A stretch of 64,000 nucleotides of DNA from Lindgomyces ingoldianus. Lineage: Eukaryota; Ascomycota; Dothideomycetes; Pleosporales; Lindgomycetaceae. The notes under the pieces are model-generated. The model ran no database searches and was not told the DNA's origin. It was given only the letters and a program-made list of their open reading frames with translations. The position numbers and the translations under genes are program-made. The stretch is from the NCBI RefSeq assembly GCF_010093535.1, contig NW_022985166.1, positions 1,458,978 through 1,522,977 on the forward strand, in the 5' to 3' direction. This document shows, one piece after another, positions 12,590 through 24,900 of the stretch. Each line of letters opens with the position of its first letter. Within the stretch, counting starts at the first letter, position 1.

Positions 12590-15500
12590 ATGGCATCAAA
12601 CTCTTCTCGATCTTGTGTCGCTGTCGACGACAGCTTCGGTCCATACGCCGGGGAGCAGTGTCGTGGAGGATTTGACTTCACCCTACTTTTCGAGGACACT
12701 ATTTTCTGCATACTTCCCCTTATACTAGTTTTTTGTATGGCACCTTTCAGAATCTTCTATCTCAGGCGAAAACGTACCAAAGTCTCCAAGTCTCTACTCC
12801 TACCTACAAAGCTGGTACGTTGTCCCTCAAATAAAGTGTTGGCTCGTCGTTGACCGTGCTCTCCCAGTTGGCATGGTGCTTTCTCGCCGCTTTCGACCTC
12901 AGTCTCCTGATCCTCTGGCTTAAGCCGCTCACTAAAAGGACGAGTGCATCGGTAGCTTCAGCCATAATCAGCGTTGTAGGGGCACTTGTTCTCTGCCTCC
13001 TATCATACTTTGAACACCTGCGATCTGTTCAAACATCTTTTTTACTCAACGTATATCTCCTCGTTACCGTTGTTTTCGACGCTGCTCGCTCTCGAAGCTT
13101 CTCTCTGGATAATAACTTGGAGTCGATATCAGTCGTCTTCACCACACGAGTGGGAATCAAGGTTTTCTTGGCCATATTTGAAGCGAAAGGCAAGAGAAGT
13201 ATTCTGCTTCCGGAGTATGCTGAAACTCCTCTGGAAGCCACTAGTGGGATCTACAGCCGAGCGTTCTTCTGGTGGCAAATCGGCCTATTTCGGCAAGGTT
13301 TCTCAAACACACTTTCGGTGGACAATCTCTTCCAATTGGATAAGCATTTGCGCTCCGGCTTCCTGCTGCAAGTAATTCAGTCTGCCTGGGAGGAGTGTAT
13401 GTCACTCTTCGCCCTGTTCATGAGATTCTCGCTAACATTTCCCTATCGAAAGTGACCTCCAGGCAAACAAACTCTCTCTTCGCTTTGACGCTGAAAAAGC
13501 TCAAATGGCCTCTAATGGCCGTGGTTCCCCCAAGAGTCTGTTTGATTGCATTCAACTTCTGTCAGCCTTTTTTAATTCATAGGGCAATCGCCTATTCTCA
13601 GCAACCTGACATGAACCAAACTTCGAACATCGGCTATGGTTTGATCGGCGCATATGTTCTTGTATATGTTGGGATCGCGGTAAGCACGCCCCATCTTTGG
13701 ATCAGCGCTGATCCACGCTGCCGGTGTCTCTAACGTTTGATAAGATTTCCACAGGACAATATCAGCATCTCACCTACAGGGCCATTACCATGATACGAGG
13801 CGGCATGATATCGATGTTGTACAAAAAGGCAATGGACATCGATCTGGCCGCCGCCGCAGATCCTGCCTCATCGCTTACGCTCATGAGCGCAGACGTCGAA
13901 CGAATTGTTCAGGGTATGCAAACAGCGCATGAGATATGGGCCAACTTTTTGGAAGTAGGCCTGGCGATATACCTCCTTGAGCGACAACTAGGCGCTGCGT
14001 GTGCGATTCCTATCGCCGTTGCTGTTGGTAAGTGTATTCGTGAGTTCAAGTAGTCCAGGTGGTTGAGATATCTAACATACTCCGCAGTATCTCTTGTCGG
14101 CTCATTGGGTGCTACGAGCCTCGTTATGCAACGCCAAGCACTGTGGCTAGAGGCCATCGAAAGACGCATCGCCGCCACAAGTGCAATGCTTGGTTCAATG
14201 AAAGGCGTTAAAATGTGTGGCCTTACAGATATTCTACGAGATGATCTACAACACCTTCGTGTTGATGAGCTAGAGATCTCAAAGAAATTTCGTAAGCTTC
14301 TTATCTGGACGATGGGTTTTTGTAAGTTTGCCACAACTTTCTGTTCTGAGCTAATTAATTAAAGCCTACATTTCACCTATTGTGTCACCCATCCTCACCT
14401 TCGCTATGTTCTCTGTGATTGCACGCAACAGCAGCGGCCACACAACCCTCGATACATCAAAGGTGTTTACTTCACTGTCGCTATTTTCGCTGTTGTCGGA
14501 GCCTCTGGGCTCGCTCATCATGGCCCTTGCTGGATTCATGGGCGGTGTTGGATCATTCCAAAGAATACAAGACTTCCTATCGGCAGAGCCTAGGCATGAT
14601 GCACGTAAGTTGCTATTATTACATAGCAGTATCGGTTCATCTTCGGATTTTGGGGATGGATCCGACAAGGGCTCGACTGAGTCACAGAAGAGCCGCGTCT
14701 CAATAGAAAACCGAGATCGTAGCTCCTCCAGCACCCAAGCAATTATCATTGAAAAGGGGTTCTTTGGGTGGGACAAGGAAAAGCACCCATTAGGCTGGCT
14801 ACAGTCGATCAACATAATAGTCCCACGAGCCAAACTTACCATGGTCGTGGGTCCGGTAGGGTGTGGCAAGTCGACTCTTCTCAAGGCTGTTCTGGGTGAA
14901 CTCCCGGTAATGGGAGGCCTCATCCAGCTCTCCTCCTTACGCATCGCATTATGCGATCAGACGCCATGGCACATTAACGGCACCGTGCAGCAAAGCATAG
15001 TGGGGGTGTCTGAGTTTGATCAACGATGGTATGCATCCGTAGTCCGTAGTTGCGCATTAGATGATGATCTATGCCAATTACCTGCTGGAGACCAGACCCA
15101 AATAGGAAGCAAGGGCATCGCTCTGAGTGGCGGACAGAGCCAGCGTATAGTGAGACACCCCAATATTAACCCCGCCTTTTACCCCCCTTAACATTACTAA
15201 CATCGCACAACAACAGGCCCTGGCGAGAGCCGTTTACGCCCAGAAGGACATCATAATTCTCGATGATTGTCTTAGTGGCCTGGACACACAAACTGAAAAC
15301 AAGGTCTGGCATAGCCTCTTCGGACGAGATGGCCTCCTCCGACGATGCCGATCCACTGTTCTCATCGCTTCATCATCCAGTAAGCACCTTAAGTCGTCAA
15401 CTGCGTTTCTTCTTCACCGAGTCCAGTAACTAATCCACCGCTCAAACTTCCAGCCAAGCGCCTCCCTTACTGTGACCACATCGTAGCCCTTGATAGCAAC

Positions 15501-17970
15501 GGGAGGATTGCAGAACAGGGTGGGTTTGATGCTCTCAACCGGTCTGGAGGCTACATCTCGAGCTTCGACTTGCCGCAGCCTGACTGGGATTTTATGCCTG
15601 AGAAGCACTTCTACGAAGCTCCCCCGAGATACACTGAGCATGCAACTTCCCAAAGGGTCACGGAGGATGACATCCAAGCCGAGGCCAATCGGCGCACTGG
15701 CGATACCGCCATCTACCTCTACTATGTTAGGTCTGTTGGGTGGATTCCGACGATTATTTTCATCGTTTCCATCACCATCTTCATCTTCGGTATCTCTTTT
15801 CCAAGTAAGTTGTCCTATCCCCTCAATTTTGAATATTATGTCTGCATTTGCTCTCATCAGTTTACTGGCCCGAACGTACATTTCCCCGACTACTAACACG
15901 CCTTCTACTAGCCATGTGGGTAAAGCTCTGGGCGAGCTACAATGTCCATTACCCTAACGGCCGGCTTGGCTACTATCTGGGGATATACTCCATGCTTGGT
16001 GGCATAGCTTTCATCTTCTTGATCGTTAGTTGCTGGTAGGTCTACCCTCTCCTTGAAGCGAATACCCTGCTAACTACGGTTGAGGCAACTGATCATAACA
16101 ATGGTCCCTCGGTCTGGTGTCAATTTCCACTGGAAGCTCCTTACTACAGTACTCCAGTAAGCATATTTCTATCTCAATTTTGCGAGTTCCAGCTAACTTT
16201 CAAGCTCTCCAATGACGTTTTTCTCAACAACGGACACAGGCGTTACGCTCAACAGATTCAGTCAGGATCTCCAGCTGATTGATATGGAGCTTCCAGTCTC
16301 AGCTCTAAATACGTTCGCAAGTAAGAGGCCAATCCATGCCATTTAACACCTGAATTGCGCTAAAGCGAAATTTCAAGCTTTCGTCCTTTGTATCGGACAA
16401 ATGACTCTCATCGCCATCGCATCTCCCTTCGCCGCAATCTCTTTCCCAGTCGTCTTTGTCAGCCTCTACCTAATCCAGAAATTCTACCTTCGCACGTCGC
16501 GCCAATTGCGGTTTCTAGACCTCGAAACCAAATCCCCTCTCTACACCCAGTTCACCGAGATACTTTCGGGATTAGCTACAGTGCGTGCATTCGGATGGCA
16601 ATCTTTCCTCGAAGAGAAAGCGCGCGACTTACTTGATCGCAGCCAGCGCCCCTTCTATCTTCTGTTTGCCGTCCAGCGCTGGCTTACACTCGTCCTAGAT
16701 CTTGTAGTCGCGGTCATGGCTGTATTACTTATCATTCTCGTCGTTACGCTTCGGGGTAAACTTAGTGCTGGCTATGTTGGTGTTGCGTTGTTGAACGTCA
16801 TCCTCTTCTCCCAAAGTGTCAAGCTTCTCATCTCATTTTGGACGCAGTTGGAGACTCATATCGGAAGCGTCGCAAGGATCAAGACTTTCACTACGGATAC
16901 CATGAGCGAGGATTTAGAGGGAGAGGATCAGATTCCTCCCCCGAATTGGCCTAGCGAAGGAAGGATCGAGTTCAGGAATATTAGTGCTTGTTATCAGTAA
17001 GTGCGGATCGCTCGCTCCTAGCACATTTCGTGGGCAAACCCGCTGATAGGGGTGGCCAAGTTCTTACGAGCCTGTCATTAAGAAGTTCTCTCTTTCCATT
17101 AAACCGGGAGAAAAGGTTGCTATCGTAGGTCGCACAGGAAGGTAAGCCCCCAACTTCTCCCGTCCTGTCTGCCATCCTTCCAAATACTAACAACATATAC
17201 AGTGGCAAATCCTCCCTCGTCCTGACCCTTTTCCGCATGCTTGACCTCTCCGCCGGTAGTATTCATATCGACTCTATTCATTTGCACCACCTCCCTCGCC
17301 AGACTATTCGCACGCGACTCATTGGCCTGCCTCAAGATGCCTATCTACTTCCCGGATCAGTCCGCCTTAACGCCGATCCACCCAAACAAAGCACTGATAA
17401 GGCTATCATGCAGGCGTTAAAGGACGTGCAACTCTGGGATATCGTGGTGAGTAAAGGGGATGAGAGTAAGTATGCTCACCCGCTGGATGTAGAGGTCGAA
17501 GATTTGCATTTCAGCCATGGGCAGAGACAGTTATTCTGTCTAGCAAGGGCAATTTTAAAGCGGGACAAGGGGAATGTAGTTGTGCTTGATGAAGCTACGA
17601 GCAGGTATGTCCAGCGTTATTCCTTCCTCCCATTAGTGGGCTATCACGAGCCCTCGTACATCCCGATTGCAGTTAATTCCAACACTAACGCCTTCTCCTA
17701 AGTGTCGACGCTCAAACAGACTCGCACATTCAAAAACTCCTCCGCTCAAAATTCACCTCTCACACTATCATCGCCGTCGCTCACAAACTCGAAACAATCC
17801 TCGACTTCGACAAGGTCGCAGTCATGCACCACGGCCAGCTCGTCGAATATGGTGAACCATATAAGCTACTTGACATCGAAGGTAGTTGGTTTAAGGGACT
17901 ATATGAAGACGTTACTAAGGTGGGAGAGGATGGCTCGGCAATTGGTGACGTTATTAGCGTCGCGCATTGA
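12590..17970 (+). CDS. ABCC-type (MRP-like) multidrug/peptide ABC transporter
   Basis: Full ABC exporter of 1492 aa that would use ATP to move compounds across a membrane (plasma or vacuolar). Fifteen exons: 12590-12814, 12868-13396, 13453-13679, 13745-14027, 14088-14321, 14365-15149, 15217-15379, 15454-15804, 15912-16035, 16085-16156, 16205-16320, 16378-16996, 17061-17141, 17203-17604, 17703-17970; the lengths sum to 1493 codons. Layout: N-terminal membrane region (TMD0-like), TMD1, NBD1 (Walker [10 protein letters not shown] at ~663, LSGGQ, Walker [13 protein letters not shown]), TMD2, NBD2 (Walker A GRTGSGKSS at ~1270, variant signature FSHGQRQ, Walker [10 protein letters not shown]). The ATG at 12590 gives the N-terminus MASNSSRSC, typical for the fungal group with a following DxSFGP motif. 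It sits next to the NRPS, so export of, or self-protection against, its peptide is a reasonable inference. Both NBDs look intact. Confidence 0.93.
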
Positions 17971-18639
17971 TGCCGGCGTTGGAGGGGAGTGAGTGGAAAT
18001 ATTTTCGATTCGTTATCGTTCTGTTCTTTCTTTGCATTTTTTGTTGCAAAATATATGCAGTCGCTAGCTTACACTCGCTTTCTTCGCATGCTGCTTTCTT
18101 TGGCAAGTACATGGACATAAGTTGATAGCCTAGTGGATGACGATAGGATTGTACGCGCATGTTTCCTAGCGTAATATAGCAATGCACAGTTGATATACGC
18201 TTTAATTAGTGAGCCCACACACGTACCTGTCCAACAAATTTTAGAAAGCTACCTTTTCAACATCCTACACCATCTTACCAATCTACTTACCAAGCGACCG
18301 CTCAGCCAACGATCTCAACTATTACCCCCTTCCCTCCACTATCGGGCTCGGCCTTAGAATTTCGCAGTAAGCACCCACTTCCTTCAAGTCCTCTTCCATC
18401 TCCCTTAATATGCCTGAATCAATCGCCGCAGCAATAACCAAACTGCCCTAAATCCAGCGCCGCCATCAGCAATGCTTCCAATACCCCTAACAACGGAACA
18501 ACCATCGCCAGCCATGCCAGTGCAGCACATATCCCTACCGCAAGGGATCTCCTTTTTTTGAATTTCCAATGGGCACATCAATTGGCATCCGGGTTTTTAC
18601 TCCCACAGCTTTCAAGAGATCCATAAATCCCATATCTCT

Positions 18640-20430
18640 AGTTTTTATTGCTGATAGACATACTTCATATCGAGGATTTTATTCTTACTGCAACTGGGAG
18701 AGTAATGTTGACTCCAACTGCGAAATCCAGGTTTGTGGAGATTACTGATTCTATTCCTGCCAGGGGAGACAGCATTCGTCGCTTGATTCATATTTTGATT
18801 CCAACCCAAGAATCTCAAAGAGCGTCACATACCCTTTCCCATTCAGTTTTATTCCCATTAGGCGAAAGAGCCATATTCAAGATTTGGACTACTCTTTATT
18901 CCAGACTGAGCTCTCGTAGACGAGCATCTTGTCTAGTCGCTGCGATTCTATTTCCACCAGGTTAGCCAGCACTTACAGGATCTTTTATTCTAACCCAAGA
19001 ATCTTAGAGACAACCATGTGTGCCTCCACATTAACTCCTATTCCCACCCCGTAAGAAGAGTACTCTTCTTCTCTTAGTCACACCTTTCATTCCAACGAGA
19101 GCGCAGTGACCCATACAATTTTTTCCAGACAGCTTTATTCCAACCCGGAGCCACGCATTCTGTGGTGCGGGATGTTTTCAGCCGATAAAAGCGACTATGT
19201 TTCCATCCCCTCATAATTTTCTATTCGCCAACCGAATACAACCCGCGCCACGTAGGTTGTCAATATCATCATTTTTCATACTCATGGACTGTTGGGTTTT
19301 TATTTCGGTCTCCAAGACCCGGCTAGTTGACAGCGGTGATAAGTTTTTTTACTCTAGGCGCTTGAAGGCCATCGTCTAGAGAATTTTAAAAGCCGCACTG
19401 ACTCCGGCAATCATGGGCGCCCATTTTAACTGTTCTTATTCGTGTCGGAAAGGAATACAGCTTACACACCCTTGGCTTACCCTCTGTTTTAATTCTGATC
19501 TCCAAGACCCAGCTATTACCCGTAATACATTCTCAATTCTACTCCCGCAGCATTCGGCTCTTGATTATCATTTTTAGAGGAACCCAGTGCAGAGGAACAC
19601 ACTGGAAGCTACCATGCGTGGTCTCCACCTCTGCTTTGTTCGCGTCGATGAAGAAGACAAAAAAAAAAGCCATGGCGTGCAGGTGTCCGGTATTAGTTCC
19701 AATCTCCAGGAACGGCCATGGATCCTTTATCATAGGCATCTTTTACTCCAGAAACATTCGCTCATTCCCTCCAATCTTTTAGAGGTGTGCAGAGAAAGGG
19801 TACCACAGCATAAATGTTATCCCCAAGGATTTTATGACTCCGTAAAAGAGTATGGCAAACCAAAGCATATGGACATCACTTAAAAGATTGTGGATTTTAT
19901 CCCGGCGCCCAAGAATGCCATAGGAATCGGCGCAAAAATTTTTATCATACACATATTTTGTCCTACTCTCGACGAATTTCGAAGGAGTGCGGAGATAGGG
20001 TGTGTAACATGCTATTCGTACACGACGTTTTTATTACTCCAGAGATAGAACTATACTGCCCGGTGAATTTTCGAGGAGCGCCGAGGACAGCTAAATAACA
20101 CAGTTTGTTGGGTTTATTATTTTATTGCTCTAGTACTCGCCAGCGGGCCGGCCCGAGTAGCGTCTATTACACTGTCAAACAGAGCAGACCATCACACAAC
20201 TATCCGCTCCAATTGCTGCAATTTGATTTCTCGCCGACTGAAGAGATAAAGCCATTTAACTCCTCATCTTGTTATTTTTATTGCGAATTAAGATAAGACA
20301 GCAATCAGCTAGGATTATTTTTGATCTTAGAGAAATCCAGGTCGAGCCACATGATTGGTAGCGAATGGAATTTTGCTCCAGACAAAACCGGCCACATAAG
20401 GAGATCCTCAATTATTTTTAGAACGAAGAG
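18640..20430. repeat. Degenerate dispersed/tandem repeat field
   Basis: Two kinds of word recur in an otherwise non-coding stretch. One is ATTC(C/T)AACCC followed by AAGAATCT, at about 18797-18815 and 18987-19004, with a weaker copy at about 19136. The other is TTTT(A)GAGG or TTTCGAGGAG followed by GTGC and GAGA, at about 19577, 19776, 19974 and 20063. TTTTATT with ACTCCAGA follows several of these. Spacing is about 90-200 bp. Copies are strongly diverged, so this may be an old satellite or mutated transposon. Confidence 0.35.
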
Positions 20431-20642
20431 GATTGGAGTTGTGTGTAGAGGAAGAGAGACTTAAGTCGTATGCAAGAAAGGTTTATATGCCCATGCGGAG
20501 GGGGAAAGCATGCGCGCTTCAAGGTGGAGGTGAACAACTTCGGTCACGTGGCTTTTGTGCGTCCTTCGCGGAAGCGCTAACTGTGTCACCGCAAGTGCAA
20601 ATCCGGCTTAGATCTCCCACCCTAGCAAATAACAAACTTATA

Positions 20643-20696
20643 CACTCATTAATTCTCCTTCTATCTCCTTCTCCTTCTCCTTATCTCCTTCTGCAC
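20643..20696 (+). repeat. Pyrimidine (CTCCTT)-type microsatellite
   Basis: Low-complexity run of repeated CTCCTT/TCTCCTT units on the plus strand, in the gene-free zone. Confidence 0.6.
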
Positions 20697-20837
20697 AGAT
20701 AACTCTTAGGGGTAACTTACTCAGGATACTCCACGCACCTTTAAATACACCTAATACACCTATAAATTGAAATTTTACGTCTTAAAGCCTGGTGAATTAG
20801 CCAAAACTTTGAAAGCCCTAGGTGTGGGCTATTGCGT

Positions 20838-20874
20838 ATACCATCTAACTTTTATTTAAATTGTTAGGTGGTAT
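20838..20874. repeat. Imperfect inverted repeat / hairpin
   Basis: ATACCATCTAAC at 20838-20849 is matched by GTTAGGTGGTAT at 20863-20874 with one G:U-type mismatch and a 13-base AT-rich loop. It lies in non-coding DNA. It could be a short inverted-repeat relic (MITE-like) or a structured RNA element; nothing in the surroundings decides. Confidence 0.4.
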
Positions 20875-21937
20875 GCTGAGGTTTGTGGTTCGCTTGCAGG
20901 CGACGTAGCGACGGAACTCACCACCACCCAACTAAAGAGCCCAGTATCACCTCACTCAAAGCACCAGATCAGCAGACAAAGCACCAAAAACGTGCAAGTG
21001 CATTACCATTCCATTCATCATTATCATCGTCATCGATCTAGTGCAAATGTAATGTTATCTCTTATGCACGCACAAACACACACCTTTTACCCTTAAACTC
21101 ATAAACGCCAAAACACCCATCTCATTCCATCTCACCCCATCTCCACATCCCTATCACTCCCAGTCCTCTCAGATGCAAAACCTAGCTATCCTTCATCACT
21201 CATAACTATCATGCAAGCATCCATCCTCATAAGCATATGGGGAGATTACAAGGGTATGTATGTACGAGTGAGGTAGAAGGATTAGGGAGGAGGGGAGGGT
21301 GTCGTGTCGGGAATGTGAATGTAAACATTTAAGGGAACAGGGCAAGTCCAATAGAAAACGCCGAAGAATGGAAATGAAAACAAAGAACAGAACTTGGAGG
21401 GAAAGTAAAGAATTATGTACGCCAGAAATGATCTCGTGCATGCACGGAGAAGTTGCTTCGCCTCGCTGAAGTTATATATCTTCCGCATCATCTTGTCCTC
21501 CACTTCAGCATCATAGGATCTCAGTCAGATATAACACTACCCACCACATCACACCACTCTCCCCTCCTCTTTTTCATAGAAAAGCCAGGCGTGGCTGATA
21601 CACACGGGGTGGTCTCAATCATCAGATATCCTTTCAAAAGATCTCGGAATCCAGACTACTCCGATAACTCTCCAGACTCTCAATATCTGTTCGTTCTGCA
21701 CACATAAAGGGTCAGCCTCAATCTTCATCAATAGACTAAACACAACAAAACCCCTCGTGAACAGAACGGCACAAGACAACATAGAAACTAGGGGATACGA
21801 TGGGTCTCATAATCCTTACCTTGCGGCAGGAACCCCCCAAACCCCAGAACGCCACAACAAACCCCCCAGCTTGCTTCGCAACAGAGCTATATCCAAACCC
21901 GCTCTCCCTAATTAACAGAAAAAAAGGCAGCAATATG

Positions 21938-24900
21938 TTACGTACCACCAACCGGTTTCCTCCTAATTACTGTGCCCGTTTGATCAAACCCTGGATGGCC
22001 ACTCAATTTCTGCTGTTCACTTGGGCTTCTGCTTCCCATGGGTCTGGGCCCCGTGATCTTGCGCTGCGGGCTCACCATCGCGGCGGCCGGATTGAGATTT
22101 TGGTTATTTGTTGGACGAGGAGATGGGGTGGGGGAATACTTATAAACATTAGTAATCTTCAATCATATATAGTAAGCAGGATTCCGGGGAGGACTTACAT
22201 GATGTCCTGTATCCGTCTCTAAGCTATATCTGACCTCTTGAATCGGGGCCAGCGGCGTCAAAGCACCCTGGCTTCCAAATTCATTCGGCGAGCTGTACAT
22301 CTGCCTCGTCTGTCCATGCCCTGCGAGCGGCTGCTGCGGGATCAAAGGACCATCATCTCGAACCTTTGGCGGTCGTGGTGGAGCAGCTGCTTGCTCGGCC
22401 GCTGAATGCTGGCTATATCCTCCATCAGAGGAAATTGGAGAAAGATTGCCGGGGCCTTGGCTAGTACCACCACCGGAAAGCCGGTTGCGTGCGAGTGAGG
22501 GATTACTGCCCCATTGATCATAGTCCGGCGAACCAATGGGCTCGAAAGTCTGAGCTTGGGATTCGAGGTAATTCTGGTGACGACCAGTCGGACCAGGACG
22601 TGGCTGAGGGTGTTGTAAGTTTAGAGAGTTACGATGAGCCTGGTATTTGGGATCATCGAGAACGTATTCTTCTGCGTGGTGTTGCCCCTCTGGGACAAGA
22701 GGGGACGGTGATCGGATGGATCCCATGCCTTCTTGCGGAAGGGATGTTGTGGAACGCAGCCTATCGTCGTCTCGAAGCTCATATTGCTCATCCTCGTAGT
22801 ACGCAACATTGATCTGCGAGCCTGACCTTGAAGCTTCTGAGAATGGTCGCTGAGCACCCGAACCGCCACTGTTCCGAGGCATGCTCTCAGGATTGGTAGA
22901 GGCCGTAGTCTTTGACCACCTAGAGATCTTAGGGATACCAAAGATGGACGAAGAGTTCGACTTATGCTTTCGCTTCGGCGTATTATCTTGGCTCTGCGAT
23001 TCGCGGAATGCCCTGGAGGCTTGCGGAGGAGTTTCTTGGGGCAAAGAGTTCTGTCGACGAGCTTCCTGGGTAGGAGTTGTCATTCGTTCGGTATTCTCGT
23101 ACTGCTGTCCATCATGGTCGGCAAATTCTTCCGGATCCTCTTCGACGGTACTGATACGATGCGGCTGGTGAACTTCGTAGCCCGACTGGAGATCTTGGAT
23201 GCGTCTCGAAGACGGGTTGGAGAGGTAACCAGAGTGATTAGGTGAGGAGGCGGTACCAGCACGACCTTCGGGCTCATATCCAGGATCTCCGCTAGCCCTC
23301 AAATTTTCATACGACGTAAGGCTGTTTGAACGATTTGCATTCTGAGCCAAGGTCAAAGCATGTGCCTGCTTTAGACCTTCTACTTCGCCGAGCAACTGGA
23401 TCAGCATCAGCTCAATCTTCTTAATATCACTATCGCCCTTCAAGCTCAAGCCTTTGAGAGCCCGCTTAAAGACATTCTTCCTCTTCGTCTCAACGTCGAT
23501 ATCTTCCGTGGAAGATCGAGGTACTCGTGGGGAGCCAAGGGGTTGTGGACGAGGACCACCCAGGATACGTTGCTCGGCAAGGTCGGTCCTCTTATCGTTC
23601 GTATTCACGATCATAGCGTCCTGAGTCCTGATGAACTGCTTCATCTCCTCGAAAGAGTTGCGCATCTCAGCCGCGCTCCGCACCAGGGTGACAAGGATTT
23701 CTGTGTCGCGGGCATTACGTTGAGCATCACGAACCGTCAAATGATCCATCAAAGCAACGACATCCTTGGACTGAATGCGATCGATGCCTTTGCCCGTAGC
23801 CGAATCGTATAAAGGCGAGGACATTCCATGGGAATTACCGCTGGAATGAGGACCATGCCTGTTGCTCGTAAAAATGTCCGCGCCGAGACCGGTATCATCG
23901 TCATATTCACCAAGGCCATCATCATCGAAGAGTTTAGAGCGATTGCGAAATTCAGGCGTGATGCCTCCATGAGCGTTAGCAGACTGGTAACCTTCATCCT
24001 TCCACAAGGCCGGACTTCTTGACGGTGTGCGATCCCTCTGAGAATAGGCCTGCTGCTCGTATTGGTGCTCACCTGCATAATCATGACCATAGTCATCTTC
24101 CACATTAGCGTGATATTGTCCTTCGTGTGTAGGGGACTCGTCATTTCGCACACGAGCAGCAGCAGCGGCAGCAATAGCAGCAGCTCCAACTCCAGCGCCG
24201 AGAGCAGCAACCTTGCCACGGGATCGTGAGGATTGTGAGGGCGTTTGTTCGCGTTCTTCTTGTCGGCTAATTAGATCGTCGGTCTGGTCGTGATATTCTG
24301 ACCCGCCGTGAGGGCCTTTAATGATTGAAGGGTTCGTGTCGACCTCTGACTCATCATCGATGCCAAATCCCATCTCGGGCTCGTTACCCATGGGGAAGGC
24401 AGTTGCGTGCATTTTAGGTGGCTCATCAATGGACTGGGAGAGGCTTTGTCGCGGCGAGTTTGTTGCTTGCGCATTCTCTGCCAGTGTTTGGGCCTGGTCA
24501 CGGATTGCTCCCCATCGCTCTTTGCTTTGTGTGTCATGTTCCGCCTCCTCAGACACATGATGTTCATGGATAGAGTTCATCGGCGATTTAATATTCTTCT
24601 TCAGCGGGCTAGATACCGAGGAGCGAACACTTATAGTGGACGGTTCATGCAGAGAGGCAACTGCAGACTCGACGGCAACAGGAGTATGAACATATTCGGG
24701 ATTGGAGCCAACTGCCCGAATATCTTGCGCAAGAGATAGCTTATCCTCACTACTGTGAAGATACTGCCCTTCCGCACTGTCATTGGTGTAAGCTGTCGAA
24801 TGTCGATAGTCGACAAGAGATCCGTCCTGGCTGTTGCTCTCGAGCTCCCTGCGATATATCTCGTTCTGTTCGTGATTCTTTGCGAAGAATTCATCCGCAT

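Larger units (their letters stand above)
17971..21937. other. 4 kb gene-free, AT-rich region
   Basis: No intact coding gene is visible. The first 200 bp should be the 3' end of the ABC transporter transcript. From about 18.5 to 20.5 kb the sequence is made of loosely repeated, T-rich units (listed separately). From 21.0 to 21.9 kb it is C/A-rich on the plus strand and probably contains the 3' UTR of the minus-strand gene ending at 21938. Confidence 0.6.
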
